The notes beneath the pieces were generated by a model. It did not search any database. It was given only the letters and a program-made list of their open reading frames with translations, and had not been told where the DNA came from. DNA of 38,011 bases from Methylophilaceae bacterium. GTDB lineage: Bacteria; Pseudomonadota; Gammaproteobacteria; Burkholderiales; Methylophilaceae. Shown here in pieces: positions 16,053-24,651 of the stretch. The stretch is taken from contig CANCPF010000019.1 in NCBI GenBank assembly GCA_947379975.1, forward strand, positions 1 through 38,011, given 5' to 3'. The stretch's first letter is position 1. Every line of letters begins with the position of its first letter. Both the position numbers and the translations under genes were made by a program.

Positions 16053-17429
16053 TCAGGATTTTTGCCATGAAATACCGGTTGCACCTAGTGTTTTAGCACT
16101 CTTTTGTTGTAATTTATCGGCCAAACTAAGGAGTTGATCATCCTGAAATGCAGGCGCACAAATAGTAATGCCGAAAGGCAGTCCATTGGCTTGAAAGCCT
16201 GTTGGAACGGCCGTCGCGGATAAATCTAGCAGATTCATAAAATTAGTGTAATAACCTAAATTAGAATTGCAGACCACAGGTTCAGCATTCACCTCAGCAA
16301 TCTTATAAATAGTGCCAGCGGTAGGCGTTACTAATAGATCTATGTCTTGCCAAACCGCCTCAGCTTTACGTTGCAAGGCTTTAAGTTTGTATTGCGCATT
16401 GTAAGTATCCACCGCACTGAATTTAGTTGCGTTGCTAATAATTTGCTTAGTGACGGGAAAAATTGCTTCAGGTTTAGTCTCAAAGAATGTCTGAATTGCG
16501 GCATAACGCTCGGCTACCCAAGGGCCTTCATAAAGTAAGCGAGCCGTTTCTAAGAATGGCGCAAAATCAATTTCAATGGCTTTACCTCCAATCGCTTCGA
16601 GTTGCTTAATAGCTTGCTCAAACAGCGCTGGTGTTTCAGTATTATCAAAGAAAGCAAGCTGACTAGCCTCTGGAACGCCAAAGCTAAAACTGGCGCCAAA
16701 AGACCTATTTGGCAGAGCGTTTGCCTGACGGGAATAAGCATCGTCTACATCAAACCCTTTGGCGCTTGCAAGTACAGTGGCTGCATCTTCTGCAGTTAAA
16801 GCAAAAATGGAAACGCAGTCTAGCGTGCGACAGGCTGGAATAACGCCTGAAGTACTCAGTAAGCCACAAGTAGGTTTATGCCCGACTAAATTATTAAACG
16901 CTGCTGGCACTCGGCCAGAACCTGCCGTATCTGTACCCAAACTAAAACTAGCCATGCTTAACGCTACAGACACGGCTGAACCTGCGCTTGAACCGCCAGA
17001 AATATAGTCAGGATCAAAGCTATTATTGACTGCACCATAAGGCGAACGTGTTCCTACTAGGCCAGTGGCAAACTGATCTAGATTAGTTTTACCTACCGGA
17101 ATTGCACCTGCATCGATCAGCTTTTGAACGACTGTTGCAGATTTGTCTGGAGTGTACGCATATTCAGGGCAAGCCGCAGTGGTCGGAATGCCGGCTAGAT
17201 CTATATTATCTTTAATGGCGAAGGGAATGCCATATAAGGGAAAATCTGCTGGATTTTTACCTTCCAATTTCTGTGCGTAAACTAGCATTTCATCTTTTTG
17301 TAGGCGACGTATCCAAATATGACTAGCATTATCATTACCGATTTCCGCATCGAGTAGCGCGACTAAACTAATAGGCGTTAGCGCTCCAGAGAGATATAAA
17401 CTGCGTAAGTTTGAAATTTGTAAGTTCAT
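16053..17429 (-). CDS. atzF: Allophanate hydrolase, amidase domain only
   Basis: This amidase-signature enzyme hydrolyses allophanate, yielding ammonia and CO2. It has 458 residues, so it stops where the C-terminal domain would begin in the usual 600-residue enzyme; that domain is the next gene. The Ser-cisSer-Lys triad is intact: Lys73 (AIKDNID), Ser147 in GGSSAGSA, and Ser171 in GTDTAGSGRVP. The spacings of 74 and 24 residues equal those of the Pseudomonas AtzF triad (91/165/189). The start lies five bases after the carboxylase stop, with GAGG in the end of that gene. Product of the upstream deiminase step is expected to be its substrate. Confidence 0.93.
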   Translation of the reverse strand: MNLQISNLRSLYLSGALTPISLVALLDAEIGNDNASHIWIRRLQKDEMLVYAQKLEGKNPADFPLYGIPFAIKDNIDLAGIPTTAACPEYAYTPDKSATVVQKLIDAGAIPVGKTNLDQFATGLVGTRSPYGAVNNSFDPDYISGGSSAGSAVSVALSMASFSLGTDTAGSGRVPAAFNNLVGHKPTCGLLSTSGVIPACRTLDCVSIFALTAEDAATVLASAKGFDVDDAYSRQANALPNRSFGASFSFGVPEASQLAFFDNTETPALFEQAIKQLEAIGGKAIEIDFAPFLETARLLYEGPWVAERYAAIQTFFETKPEAIFPVTKQIISNATKFSAVDTYNAQYKLKALQRKAEAVWQDIDLLVTPTAGTIYKIAEVNAEPVVCNSNLGYYTNFMNLLDLSATAVPTGFQANGLPFGITICAPAFQDDQLLSLADKLQQKSAKTLGATGISWQKS

Positions 17430-17434
17430 ATTGT

Positions 17435-20400
17435 TTACGCCTCAGTAATAACGATTAGATTTTGCCCTGCACTGACCGTCATGCCTTCAGTACATAGAAT
17501 TTGTGTCACGGTGCCCGCACAGGTAGCTGTTACTGAAATTTCCATTTTCATGGACTCAACCACCACTACGACATCACCTTCGTTAACCAAATCACCCAAT
17601 TTAAATTTGATCTGCCAAAGGTTACCAGCCACGTGTGAGGTGAAAGCGCGACTACCTTGTGGCACCTCTAATACTTCCGCCATATCGGCGCCTTCAATTT
17701 CATGGCTATAATTGGCTTGCCCGCTAGCTATCCAGCGTTCACGCTCTTCGTCAAAAGCGGCCTGCTGTTTTGTTTTAAAAGCGCTTATCGAGTCGGCTTC
17801 ATCGGTTAAAAACTGCTTATAGTCTTTTAATCTGAATGTTTGCTCTTCAATATTGAGTTTAAATTTACCGTGAGGAAAATCTTCACGCATTTGTACTAAC
17901 TCATCCGCCTCGACTTGATAAAAACGAATTTGATCAAAGAAACGTAATAACCAAGGCTTGCCGTCTTTAAAATCTTTAGTCTGATTCCAGCGATTCCACA
18001 TTTGTATGGTGCGCCCAACAAATTGATAACCGCCAGGCCCTTCCATACCATAGACACACATGTAAGCACCGCCAATACCCACGGCATTTTCCGGCGTCCA
18101 AGTACGCGCGGGATTATATTTCGTGGTCACCAAACGATGACGAGGATCAACTGGCGTGGCCACTGGCGCGCCCAAATACACATCACCAAGACCTAGGGTT
18201 AAATAGCTTGCATTAAACAGTATGTTTTTTACTTCATCAATGCTGTTTAGCCCATTAATTCTGCGAATAAATTCAATATTGCTAGGCGTGCCGGATGATG
18301 TGTCGCACCATGGTGCATCCTTACGCACCGATTGCATGTACTTTTCTATGGCCAACTGTGTGGCAGCATCATCCCAAGACAATGGTAAATGCACGATACG
18401 GGTCGGCACTTCCATTTCATTAACACTAGGCAATTCAGATTCGGCCAGTTGCAGAATTTGAATAAGTTTATTCACCGGTAACATCAAGCTTTCAAAGTGA
18501 ACTTGTAGCGAGCGAATGCCAGGCGTTAGGTCAATAATACCAGTAACATTTTCGCGCTCTAGCCACTGCATCAGTGCATGTACCCGAAAGCGTAAATTCA
18601 AATCCAGCACTAATTCACCATATTCAATTAACAGGTATTTATCGCCAGACTGACGATACACCACTTTAATCTGATCTGATGTGGATTGAATTTCAGTCAA
18701 AATTGGGCTATGAACATGATTGTTAGATGTGTGATTATGACTAATCACACGTTTTTCTTGCTCGACTACTGGCGTTTCTTTTAGATTTTCCACGAGACTA
18801 TTTTGTGCTTTTTCTTGTTCACCAGCCTCTTCTTGGCTGACCTTTTTAAAGCGGATTTTATCTCCGGCCTTAAGCTGACCCATTTTCCATAATTCAGCTT
18901 GAATAATAGTGGCAGGGCAAACAAAGCCGCCTAAACTTGGGCCATCCGGACCTAAAATCACCGGCATATCACCGGTAAAATCAACCGCGCCTATGGCATA
19001 AGCATTGTCATGAATATTGGATGGGTGCAAGCCAGCTTCGCCACCATCTTTACGCGCCCATTGTGGTTTAGGGCCTATCAAACGGACACCGGTCGTATTA
19101 GAGTTGTAATGCACTTCCCAGTCGGTAGAGAAGAACATTTCGATGTCTGCATCGGTAAAAAAGTCTGGTGCACCATGCGGGCCATACAACACACCTATTT
19201 CCCATTGATGGCTATAGCTGGGCTGTAAATTCTGAGCCAGTGATTTTGGGCTATAAGCAGGAGTTGTTTTTTTAGTCAGATGCAACACATCCCCTACTCG
19301 CAATGTTCTACCGCCATGACCGCCAAACTGACCTAAAGTAAACGTAGATTTACTACCTAGATAATCTGGCACATCAAAACCACCTTGCACAGCTAAATAA
19401 GCACGACAGCCAACATCGCTAATTTTACCTATTTTCAATACGCTACCGGCCTTAACTTGGTAAGACTGCCAACACTGAATAGCTTCGCCATCTAGCGTTG
19501 CATCAATCGGCGCGCCGGCGATAGCAATTACTACATCTGCGTTAAATTTAAGTTTAGGGCCAATTAGAGTAATTTCTAATCCAGCCACACCCTCTGCGTT
19601 GCCCACTAACTTATTCGCAAAACGAAAAGCCAAGTGATCCATAGGGCCTGAAGGTGGCACACCGACTGCCCAATAACCTATGCGGCCAGGATAATCCTGT
19701 ATGGTAGTCATCACCCCGCCATCTTGCACATCAATGGTCTGCGGCTTGTAAACAAAACTATTCAAGTAACGCGTGATTTGCCTGCCCGCAGGGAATACGG
19801 TATCTGCCAGCACTTGACGCAGATACTCTAAATTAGTCTCAATGCCGCTTAAATGCGTTGCATCTAAGGCATCGCGCATTTTAACGACCGCGCCATCTCG
19901 ATTGGCGGCATGTACTAACACTTTGCCTATCAACGGGTCATAGAATGGCGAAACCTCACTGCCAGTTTCTACCCAGCTATCATTTCTGGCTAGCGGTGAA
20001 AATTTGACTTCAGTCATTACACCGCTAGATGGCTGAAAGTTTTTATTTGGATCTTCAGCATACAAACGGACCTGTATCGCATGGCCTTTAGGTTGATGCA
20101 CGTAGCTGTCTAAGGCGTTTGTTTCGCCAGCAGCAATACGTATCATCCATTCGACCAAATCTAGCCCTGTGACTAGCTCAGTCACGCCATGTTCTACTTG
20201 TAAACGTGTATTGACCTCTAAAAAGTAAAACTCATTAGTTAAATTATCATAGACAAACTCCACAGTACCCGCTGAACGATAATGCAAAGCAGCACCTAAC
20301 TTGACGGCCGTTGCGCATAGCGCCTGTCGGACTGCTTCAGAAATATGGGGTGCGGGTGTTTCTTCAATCACTTTTTGGTTACGTCTTTGCACGGAGCAAT

Positions 20401-21127
20401 CACGCTCGCCTAGCGCGATAACTTTACCTAAACCATTACCAAAAATTTGCACCTCTATATGCCGCGCAGCTTGTACGTATTTTTCTAAATAGAGACCGGT
20501 TTCTTTAAAGTTTGCACGCGATAAGCGTTGTACAGATTCAAATGCCGCATTTAGCTCGTCCTCACTCCAGATTAACTGCATGCCAATACCACCACCGCCT
20601 GCAGTACTTTTCAACATGACTGGATAACCGATAATGGCCGCTTGAGTATGCGCTTCTGCCACGTCAGCTAGTAAGCCTGTGCCAGGCAACAATGGTACGC
20701 CATTTTTCTCAGCGAGTTCTCGTGCGGTGTGCTTCAGTCCAAAATCACGCATTTGTTTAGGCGTAGGTCCAATAAATACAATACCCGATGCCGTACAGGC
20801 TTCAGCAAAATCGGCATTTTCAGATAAAAATCCGTAACCTGGATGTATCGCTTCTGCGCCTGTTTCAATGGCAACTTGCAGAATCTTTTCTACATTAAGA
20901 TAGCTTTCTGCAGCTGCTGCTGGTCCTATACAAACGGCCTCATCTGCATCTAGCACATGGCGTGCGCCAGCATCAGCCTGTGAATAAACAGCCACCGACT
21001 GAATGCCCATTTTTTTAAGGGTACGAATGATGCGGCAAGCGATTTCACCACGATTAGCAATTAGTACTTTTTTAAACATTTTCATTCTCATTACGTTGCG
21101 AGTCGTCTCGCTTGTTTCGTGCCGCAT
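17435..21127 (-). CDS. Biotin-dependent carboxylase of urea carboxylase family, probably guanidine carboxylase
   Basis: The single chain of 1230 residues has four parts in order. First is biotin carboxylase, from 'MFKKVLIANRGEIACRII', with the ATP-grasp loop LKSTAGGGGIGM and EVNTRLQVEHGVTE. The KipA/AHS2 and KipI/AHS1 carboxyltransferase domains follow, with 'GLHPSNIHDNAYAIGAVDFT' and YGMEGPGGYQFVGR. A C-terminal biotinyl domain carries Lys1194 in VVESMKMEI. Enzymes of this family next to ykkC riboswitches and DUF1989 genes have been shown to prefer guanidine over urea, making carboxyguanidine. I assign that role from context. The upstream ATG (21127) has AGGA seven bases before it. A start at 21079 would give the shorter, more usual N-terminus. 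The next gene starts five bases later. Confidence 0.92.
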   Translation of the reverse strand: MRHETSETTRNVMRMKMFKKVLIANRGEIACRIIRTLKKMGIQSVAVYSQADAGARHVLDADEAVCIGPAAAAESYLNVEKILQVAIETGAEAIHPGYGFLSENADFAEACTASGIVFIGPTPKQMRDFGLKHTARELAEKNGVPLLPGTGLLADVAEAHTQAAIIGYPVMLKSTAGGGGIGMQLIWSEDELNAAFESVQRLSRANFKETGLYLEKYVQAARHIEVQIFGNGLGKVIALGERDCSVQRRNQKVIEETPAPHISEAVRQALCATAVKLGAALHYRSAGTVEFVYDNLTNEFYFLEVNTRLQVEHGVTELVTGLDLVEWMIRIAAGETNALDSYVHQPKGHAIQVRLYAEDPNKNFQPSSGVMTEVKFSPLARNDSWVETGSEVSPFYDPLIGKVLVHAANRDGAVVKMRDALDATHLSGIETNLEYLRQVLADTVFPAGRQITRYLNSFVYKPQTIDVQDGGVMTTIQDYPGRIGYWAVGVPPSGPMDHLAFRFANKLVGNAEGVAGLEITLIGPKLKFNADVVIAIAGAPIDATLDGEAIQCWQSYQVKAGSVLKIGKISDVGCRAYLAVQGGFDVPDYLGSKSTFTLGQFGGHGGRTLRVGDVLHLTKKTTPAYSPKSLAQNLQPSYSHQWEIGVLYGPHGAPDFFTDADIEMFFSTDWEVHYNSNTTGVRLIGPKPQWARKDGGEAGLHPSNIHDNAYAIGAVDFTGDMPVILGPDGPSLGGFVCPATIIQAELWKMGQLKAGDKIRFKKVSQEEAGEQEKAQNSLVENLKETPVVEQEKRVISHNHTSNNHVHSPILTEIQSTSDQIKVVYRQSGDKYLLIEYGELVLDLNLRFRVHALMQWLERENVTGIIDLTPGIRSLQVHFESLMLPVNKLIQILQLAESELPSVNEMEVPTRIVHLPLSWDDAATQLAIEKYMQSVRKDAPWCDTSSGTPSNIEFIRRINGLNSIDEVKNILFNASYLTLGLGDVYLGAPVATPVDPRHRLVTTKYNPARTWTPENAVGIGGAYMCVYGMEGPGGYQFVGRTIQMWNRWNQTKDFKDGKPWLLRFFDQIRFYQVEADELVQMREDFPHGKFKLNIEEQTFRLKDYKQFLTDEADSISAFKTKQQAAFDEERERWIASGQANYSHEIEGADMAEVLEVPQGSRAFTSHVAGNLWQIKFKLGDLVNEGDVVVVVESMKMEISVTATCAGTVTQILCTEGMTVSAGQNLIVITEA

Positions 21128-21153
21128 TAGGTCGTCCTGCTGCGGTTTCTTGG

Positions 21154-21198
21154 TTAATTTAACGCTGATTAATTTAACGCTGATTAATTTAAAACTAA
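21154..21198. repeat. 15-bp tandem direct repeat, about three copies
   Basis: Two perfect copies of TTAATTTAACGCTGA (21154-21168, 21169-21183) are followed by a degenerate third (21184-21198, TTAATTTAAAACTAA). They sit between the end of the first DUF1989 gene, whose stop overlaps the third copy, and the carboxylase start. They look like recent slippage in the operon's longest downstream gap. A binding function is possible but unsupported. Confidence 0.85.
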
Positions 21199-21842
21199 TC
21201 CCAAACTAATAACTGAATAGGCGTTGGATCATAAGCATTACAAGGATTATTCAGTTGCGGACAGTTAGAAATCAATACCAACACATCCATTTCTGCGCGC
21301 ATTTCTACATACTTACCCGGCGCTGAAATCCCGTCAGCAAAGCTTAAACCGCCATCTGGCGTGACAGGTACGTTCATAAAAAAATTGATATTGGCCGTAA
21401 TATCACGCTTGGTCATCGATCTGTCATGCACATGCTCTGAATGATTGAGCGCATGCATGAAGCTATCTCTACAACTGTGCATAGGGCGTTTTGCCAAGTC
21501 ATATCGCACCGTATTACTTTCGGCCGCACATGCCCCACCCAAAGTATCATGGCGACCACAGGTGTCTGCAGTGATAGTCAACATAGGATTACCTTCGCTA
21601 GAATAAAGCACGGATCCAGTCGTGAGATAAATCTGACCTTGGCGTTGAATAGTATCTGTTGCGCTATAACGCTCTTCTGCATCGTGTGCGTTATAAAATA
21701 AAGTATCAACCGCCTGATTACCTTTCAAATCTAAAATTCTAAAAGTTTGGCCTTTTTTAACTAAACCGGTCCAAGCCTCGCCGGCCATACATGTTTCACT
21801 AAGCACGGCTTGCTCAATATGAAATTTACTTTCAATTAACAT
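21195..21842 (-). CDS. Urea carboxylase-associated protein 1 (DUF1989), probable carboxyguanidine deiminase subunit
   Basis: A 215-residue DUF1989 protein. It shows 'GNQAVDTLFYNAHDAEERYS', the conserved 'TADTCGRHDTLGGACAAESN' block with several Cys and His, and 'ITANINFFMNVPVTPDGG' further on. The pattern matches the family long annotated as urea carboxylase-associated protein 1. Work on ykkC-associated operons has shown that the two DUF1989 proteins form a heteromeric carboxyguanidine deiminase (CgdAB), converting carboxyguanidine to allophanate with ammonia release. I cannot say which subunit is A or B. The start has AGGA seven bases upstream and lies eight bases after the previous stop, so tight coupling with its partner is expected. 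Confidence 0.88.
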   Translation of the reverse strand: MLIESKFHIEQAVLSETCMAGEAWTGLVKKGQTFRILDLKGNQAVDTLFYNAHDAEERYSATDTIQRQGQIYLTTGSVLYSSEGNPMLTITADTCGRHDTLGGACAAESNTVRYDLAKRPMHSCRDSFMHALNHSEHVHDRSMTKRDITANINFFMNVPVTPDGGLSFADGISAPGKYVEMRAEMDVLVLISNCPQLNNPCNAYDPTPIQLLVWD

Positions 21843-21850
21843 CGCTAATC

Positions 21851-22591
21851 CTAATTTGCATAAAAACGTTCTGTGTTAATAAAACCACGTTGATTCTGCT
21901 CACATGCGTTGCGACAGACATCATCGTTATCGGCTAAGCCTGCATGCCAAGCGGTTAATAAAACATCGGCAGGCTGATAAATCGGCTTCGTATCTAAAGC
22001 ATGCGGCGCGGTAGATAACACCACCAACACATTCATATCAAAGCGAATGTCGACCATATCACCAACCTGACTATTGCCGCCATTGAATACCAGCCCTCCT
22101 TCATTATTAGCAGAAACTTTGCTGAATAAATTGATATTAGCGACTAAATCACGCTTGCCAAGACCATGCTTTGACAGTTCGATCAACAAACCATCTTTAG
22201 CATTGCGGTACATTGCATTGCGCTGCGCTTGATAATTGCTGACACCATATTTTTGTTCGATTAAGGCAGCGTCTGAAAGTCCGCACATAGTGTCATGCCA
22301 GCCTACCGTATCGTTAATAATAGAGCACATGACACGGCCCATGTCTGAGTAGCAGACATTACCGGTGCTTAAAAAAGCCGTATGTTGGGCCTTTAAAGTA
22401 TCGGGCATGTTGTAGCGCTCTAACTTATCCTCCATGTTATAAAGCAACATAGACACATTGGCGCCGCCTTGTAAATCAGTAAACCTTAACGCGCTACCAC
22501 GTCGCATGAGTCCGGACCAATGATTGCCACCTGGTACGGTTTCTTGCCAGAGCGTTTTGTTTACTAAGAAATCTTTTGTATTAAAGGTCAT
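21851..22591 (-). CDS. Urea carboxylase-associated protein 2 (DUF1989), probable carboxyguanidine deiminase subunit
   Basis: A 246-residue DUF1989 paralogue of the next gene. The two share the GLxxxGxxxRxxDLxG start, the LLYNMEDKLERYNMPDTLK segment, NDTVGWHDTMCG and 'DLVANINLFSKVSANNEGG'. The N-terminus 'GGNHWSGLMRRGSALRFTDL' and greater length fit urea carboxylase-associated protein 2. It should be the second subunit of the deiminase that turns carboxyguanidine into allophanate. The gene begins five bases after the ATPase stop. Gene order in the operon (transporter, UAAP2, UAAP1, carboxylase, hydrolase) is the one known from several proteobacteria. Confidence 0.88.
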   Translation of the reverse strand: MTFNTKDFLVNKTLWQETVPGGNHWSGLMRRGSALRFTDLQGGANVSMLLYNMEDKLERYNMPDTLKAQHTAFLSTGNVCYSDMGRVMCSIINDTVGWHDTMCGLSDAALIEQKYGVSNYQAQRNAMYRNAKDGLLIELSKHGLGKRDLVANINLFSKVSANNEGGLVFNGGNSQVGDMVDIRFDMNVLVVLSTAPHALDTKPIYQPADVLLTAWHAGLADNDDVCRNACEQNQRGFINTERFYAN

Positions 22592-22596
22592 TTTTA

Positions 22597-23571
22597 CTAT
22601 TCCACGTTATCTTCTACATTCACAAAACGGATCATGCGAGGTGTTACCGCTTCATCATTGATACCTTCTTCAACTACTGGTGCTGGGGGATGAATTAACG
22701 CCTCTAAACGAGCTTTAGTCGCTAAGAATTCTGGGCTGTTAAATTGACTAGCATTGCGTGGACGCGACACCGGTACTTCGATCAGCTCCTGCACTTCACC
22801 CGGGTGTGCCTTGAGCACAAGAATACGATCAGCCAGAAAAATGGCTTCATCTAAATCATGCGTAATAAACAAAATAGTGATGTCGATATTGCGCCATATT
22901 TCTAGCAAATGTGCCTGCATCTTCGCTCTAGATTGTGCATCCAACGCACCAAAAGGCTCATCCATCAACAGAATTCTTGGTTGATTGACCAAGGCACGCG
23001 CTATCGCCACGCGTTGTTTCATGCCGCCAGAAAGCTCGTGCGGATAAGCACTGGCAAACTTCTCTAACCCTACTAATTCCAGCCATAAATCGGCTTCGCG
23101 AGCGGCTTCATTACTTCCGATATCATTCATTTCCAAGCCAAACATCACATTCTTTTTGACACTTAACCAAGGGAATAAAGTATATCCTTGAAAAACCATG
23201 CCACGATCGCGACCTGGGCCAGTCACCGGTTTGCCATCAAGTAAAACATCACCAGAACTATGTGTTTCTAAGCCAGCTAAAATACGAATCAGGGTAGATT
23301 TGCCACAACCTGACGGGCCAATCACACAAATAAATTCTCGCCTATGCGTTTTAAAGTTAATGCCTTTGAGTGCAGTGACTTCGCCTTTAGCCGTTTTATA
23401 AACCTTACCAAGTCCCTTCACTTCTAAAATTACCTCACGTGCTTTGAGGCGATCAAAACGACTTTTTACGGCTTCCGTTTGTGCCAAATAACTGACTTCG
23501 GTCTTACTAGCTTCTAGCTTACTAGCAATATTATTTTTTGAAACCACGTTTATATCCAAGTTCACATCCAC
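22597..23571 (-). CDS. ABC transporter ATPase, nitrate/taurine type, probable guanidine importer
   Basis: A 324-residue ATP-binding subunit with Walker A GPSGCGKST, the signature LSGGMKQR, Walker B ILLMDEPFGALD and the switch His in FITHDLDEA. It is of the SsuB/TauB/NrtD group that pairs with the permease encoded just upstream. The first 45 or so residues before the ABC domain and the last 60 after it are extensions beyond the core. The start codon is GTG with AAAGGA six bases upstream. Lying in a guanidine-riboswitch operon, it most likely energises uptake of guanidine or a guanidine derivative, which is inference. Confidence 0.93.
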   Translation of the reverse strand: MDVNLDINVVSKNNIASKLEASKTEVSYLAQTEAVKSRFDRLKAREVILEVKGLGKVYKTAKGEVTALKGINFKTHRREFICVIGPSGCGKSTLIRILAGLETHSSGDVLLDGKPVTGPGRDRGMVFQGYTLFPWLSVKKNVMFGLEMNDIGSNEAAREADLWLELVGLEKFASAYPHELSGGMKQRVAIARALVNQPRILLMDEPFGALDAQSRAKMQAHLLEIWRNIDITILFITHDLDEAIFLADRILVLKAHPGEVQELIEVPVSRPRNASQFNSPEFLATKARLEALIHPPAPVVEEGINDEAVTPRMIRFVNVEDNVE

Positions 23572-23618
23572 AATCAGTCCTTTACACTTTATTGTCTGTT
23601 CTAGTCTTTAGTAGCCGA

Positions 23619-24584
23619 TTATTCTTTATTCGCTGATCTATCCCAGGGGAACAGAGTTTTGCTTAGAGCGGCTAAAAGTAAATCTCCGCCTAGCCCAATA
23701 ATGCCGATAATAATGATTGCCGCATAGACATTATCAAAATGTTGATAACGCGCCTGTTGTGTAATAAACCAGGTAATTCCAGAAGATGTACCTATCAACT
23801 CGGCCACTATCAGATAAGTCCAAGCCCAACCTAGCAATATTCTTTGGTCGCGATATAACTCAGGCAATATGCCAGGAATAATCACATGAATGAGCAATTT
23901 AAACTTACTCGTACCCAGTGTTAGCGCCGCTTCTAACAAGGAATAATCTAATTTTCTGGTAGTGTTAGCAATGATAAGAATTTGTTGAAACAAAGTACCG
24001 ATGACAATAATTGCAATTTTCGGCCCATCGTAAATACCTAAAATTGCAACCGCTAACGCACCAAAAGCTGGGGCTGGCAAATAGCGGAAAAACTCAATAA
24101 AAGGCTCAAATAATCTAGAAATTGCCGTATAAGTACCGCACAAAATACCCAGTGGCACACCAATTAAAGATGAAATTAAGAAGCCCCAAAATATAATCTG
24201 AATACTGTGCCAAAGACTCTCATGCAACCACATCCCATCACGTTGCTCGGGCGCATGAGTAAAGCCGGTATAAAGCGCTTTTGCAACCGCATGTGGTGCT
24301 GGCAAATAAATAGGATTGGCTGGCACACCTTGCGGCGCAGCTTTATTGGCTGCTTGCATATTGGCCAACTCATCTTTAAATACATCTTTATCAACCAGCA
24401 TATCAGTCTGAAAATAATCCACCGCACCAGGGTTACTGATCAGCACCATCGGGTGCCAAATGAATGGCACATAACTTACTGCACACCAAAAGATTAGTGG
24501 CAACAAGAATGAACCTATGCCTAGTAACTTTCGCTTGTTAGGCGACAACTCTCTTCGTACTGCAAACCAAGAGGCAAGACTCAT
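23619..24584 (-). CDS. ABC transporter permease, SsuC/TauC type, probable guanidine importer
   Basis: A 321-residue inner-membrane permease. The first membrane helix is at about 20-42. A soluble loop of about 80 residues follows, which is longer than in SsuC. The BPD_transp_1 domain then has five helices. The ATPase-contacting loop reads 'EAALTLGTSKFKLLIHVIIP'. 'EFFRYLPAPAFGALAVAILG' is typical of the nitrate/sulfonate/taurine permease group. AAGGAA precedes the ATG. It sits between the binding-protein and ATPase genes of the same operon. The large periplasmic loop is also typical of permeases annotated as urea carboxylase-related transporters. Confidence 0.92.
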   Translation of the reverse strand: MSLASWFAVRRELSPNKRKLLGIGSFLLPLIFWCAVSYVPFIWHPMVLISNPGAVDYFQTDMLVDKDVFKDELANMQAANKAAPQGVPANPIYLPAPHAVAKALYTGFTHAPEQRDGMWLHESLWHSIQIIFWGFLISSLIGVPLGILCGTYTAISRLFEPFIEFFRYLPAPAFGALAVAILGIYDGPKIAIIVIGTLFQQILIIANTTRKLDYSLLEAALTLGTSKFKLLIHVIIPGILPELYRDQRILLGWAWTYLIVAELIGTSSGITWFITQQARYQHFDNVYAAIIIIGIIGLGGDLLLAALSKTLFPWDRSANKE

Positions 24585-24651
24585 TCTGTTTCCTTATAAC
24601 AATTCATTAGTGATAATGACTATACAAATTATTGCTTGATTAACTGAACAA

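Noticed and set aside
16013..16084. Upstream extension of the allophanate hydrolase C-terminal gene to 16084
   Set aside because: The extra 24 residues overlap the amidase end out of frame; the ATG at 16012 has a good ribosome binding site and begins right at the domain.
17435..21127. Plain urea degradation operon
   Set aside because: The guanidine riboswitch and the DUF1989 pair fit guanidine better; no urease or urea-specific regulator seen.
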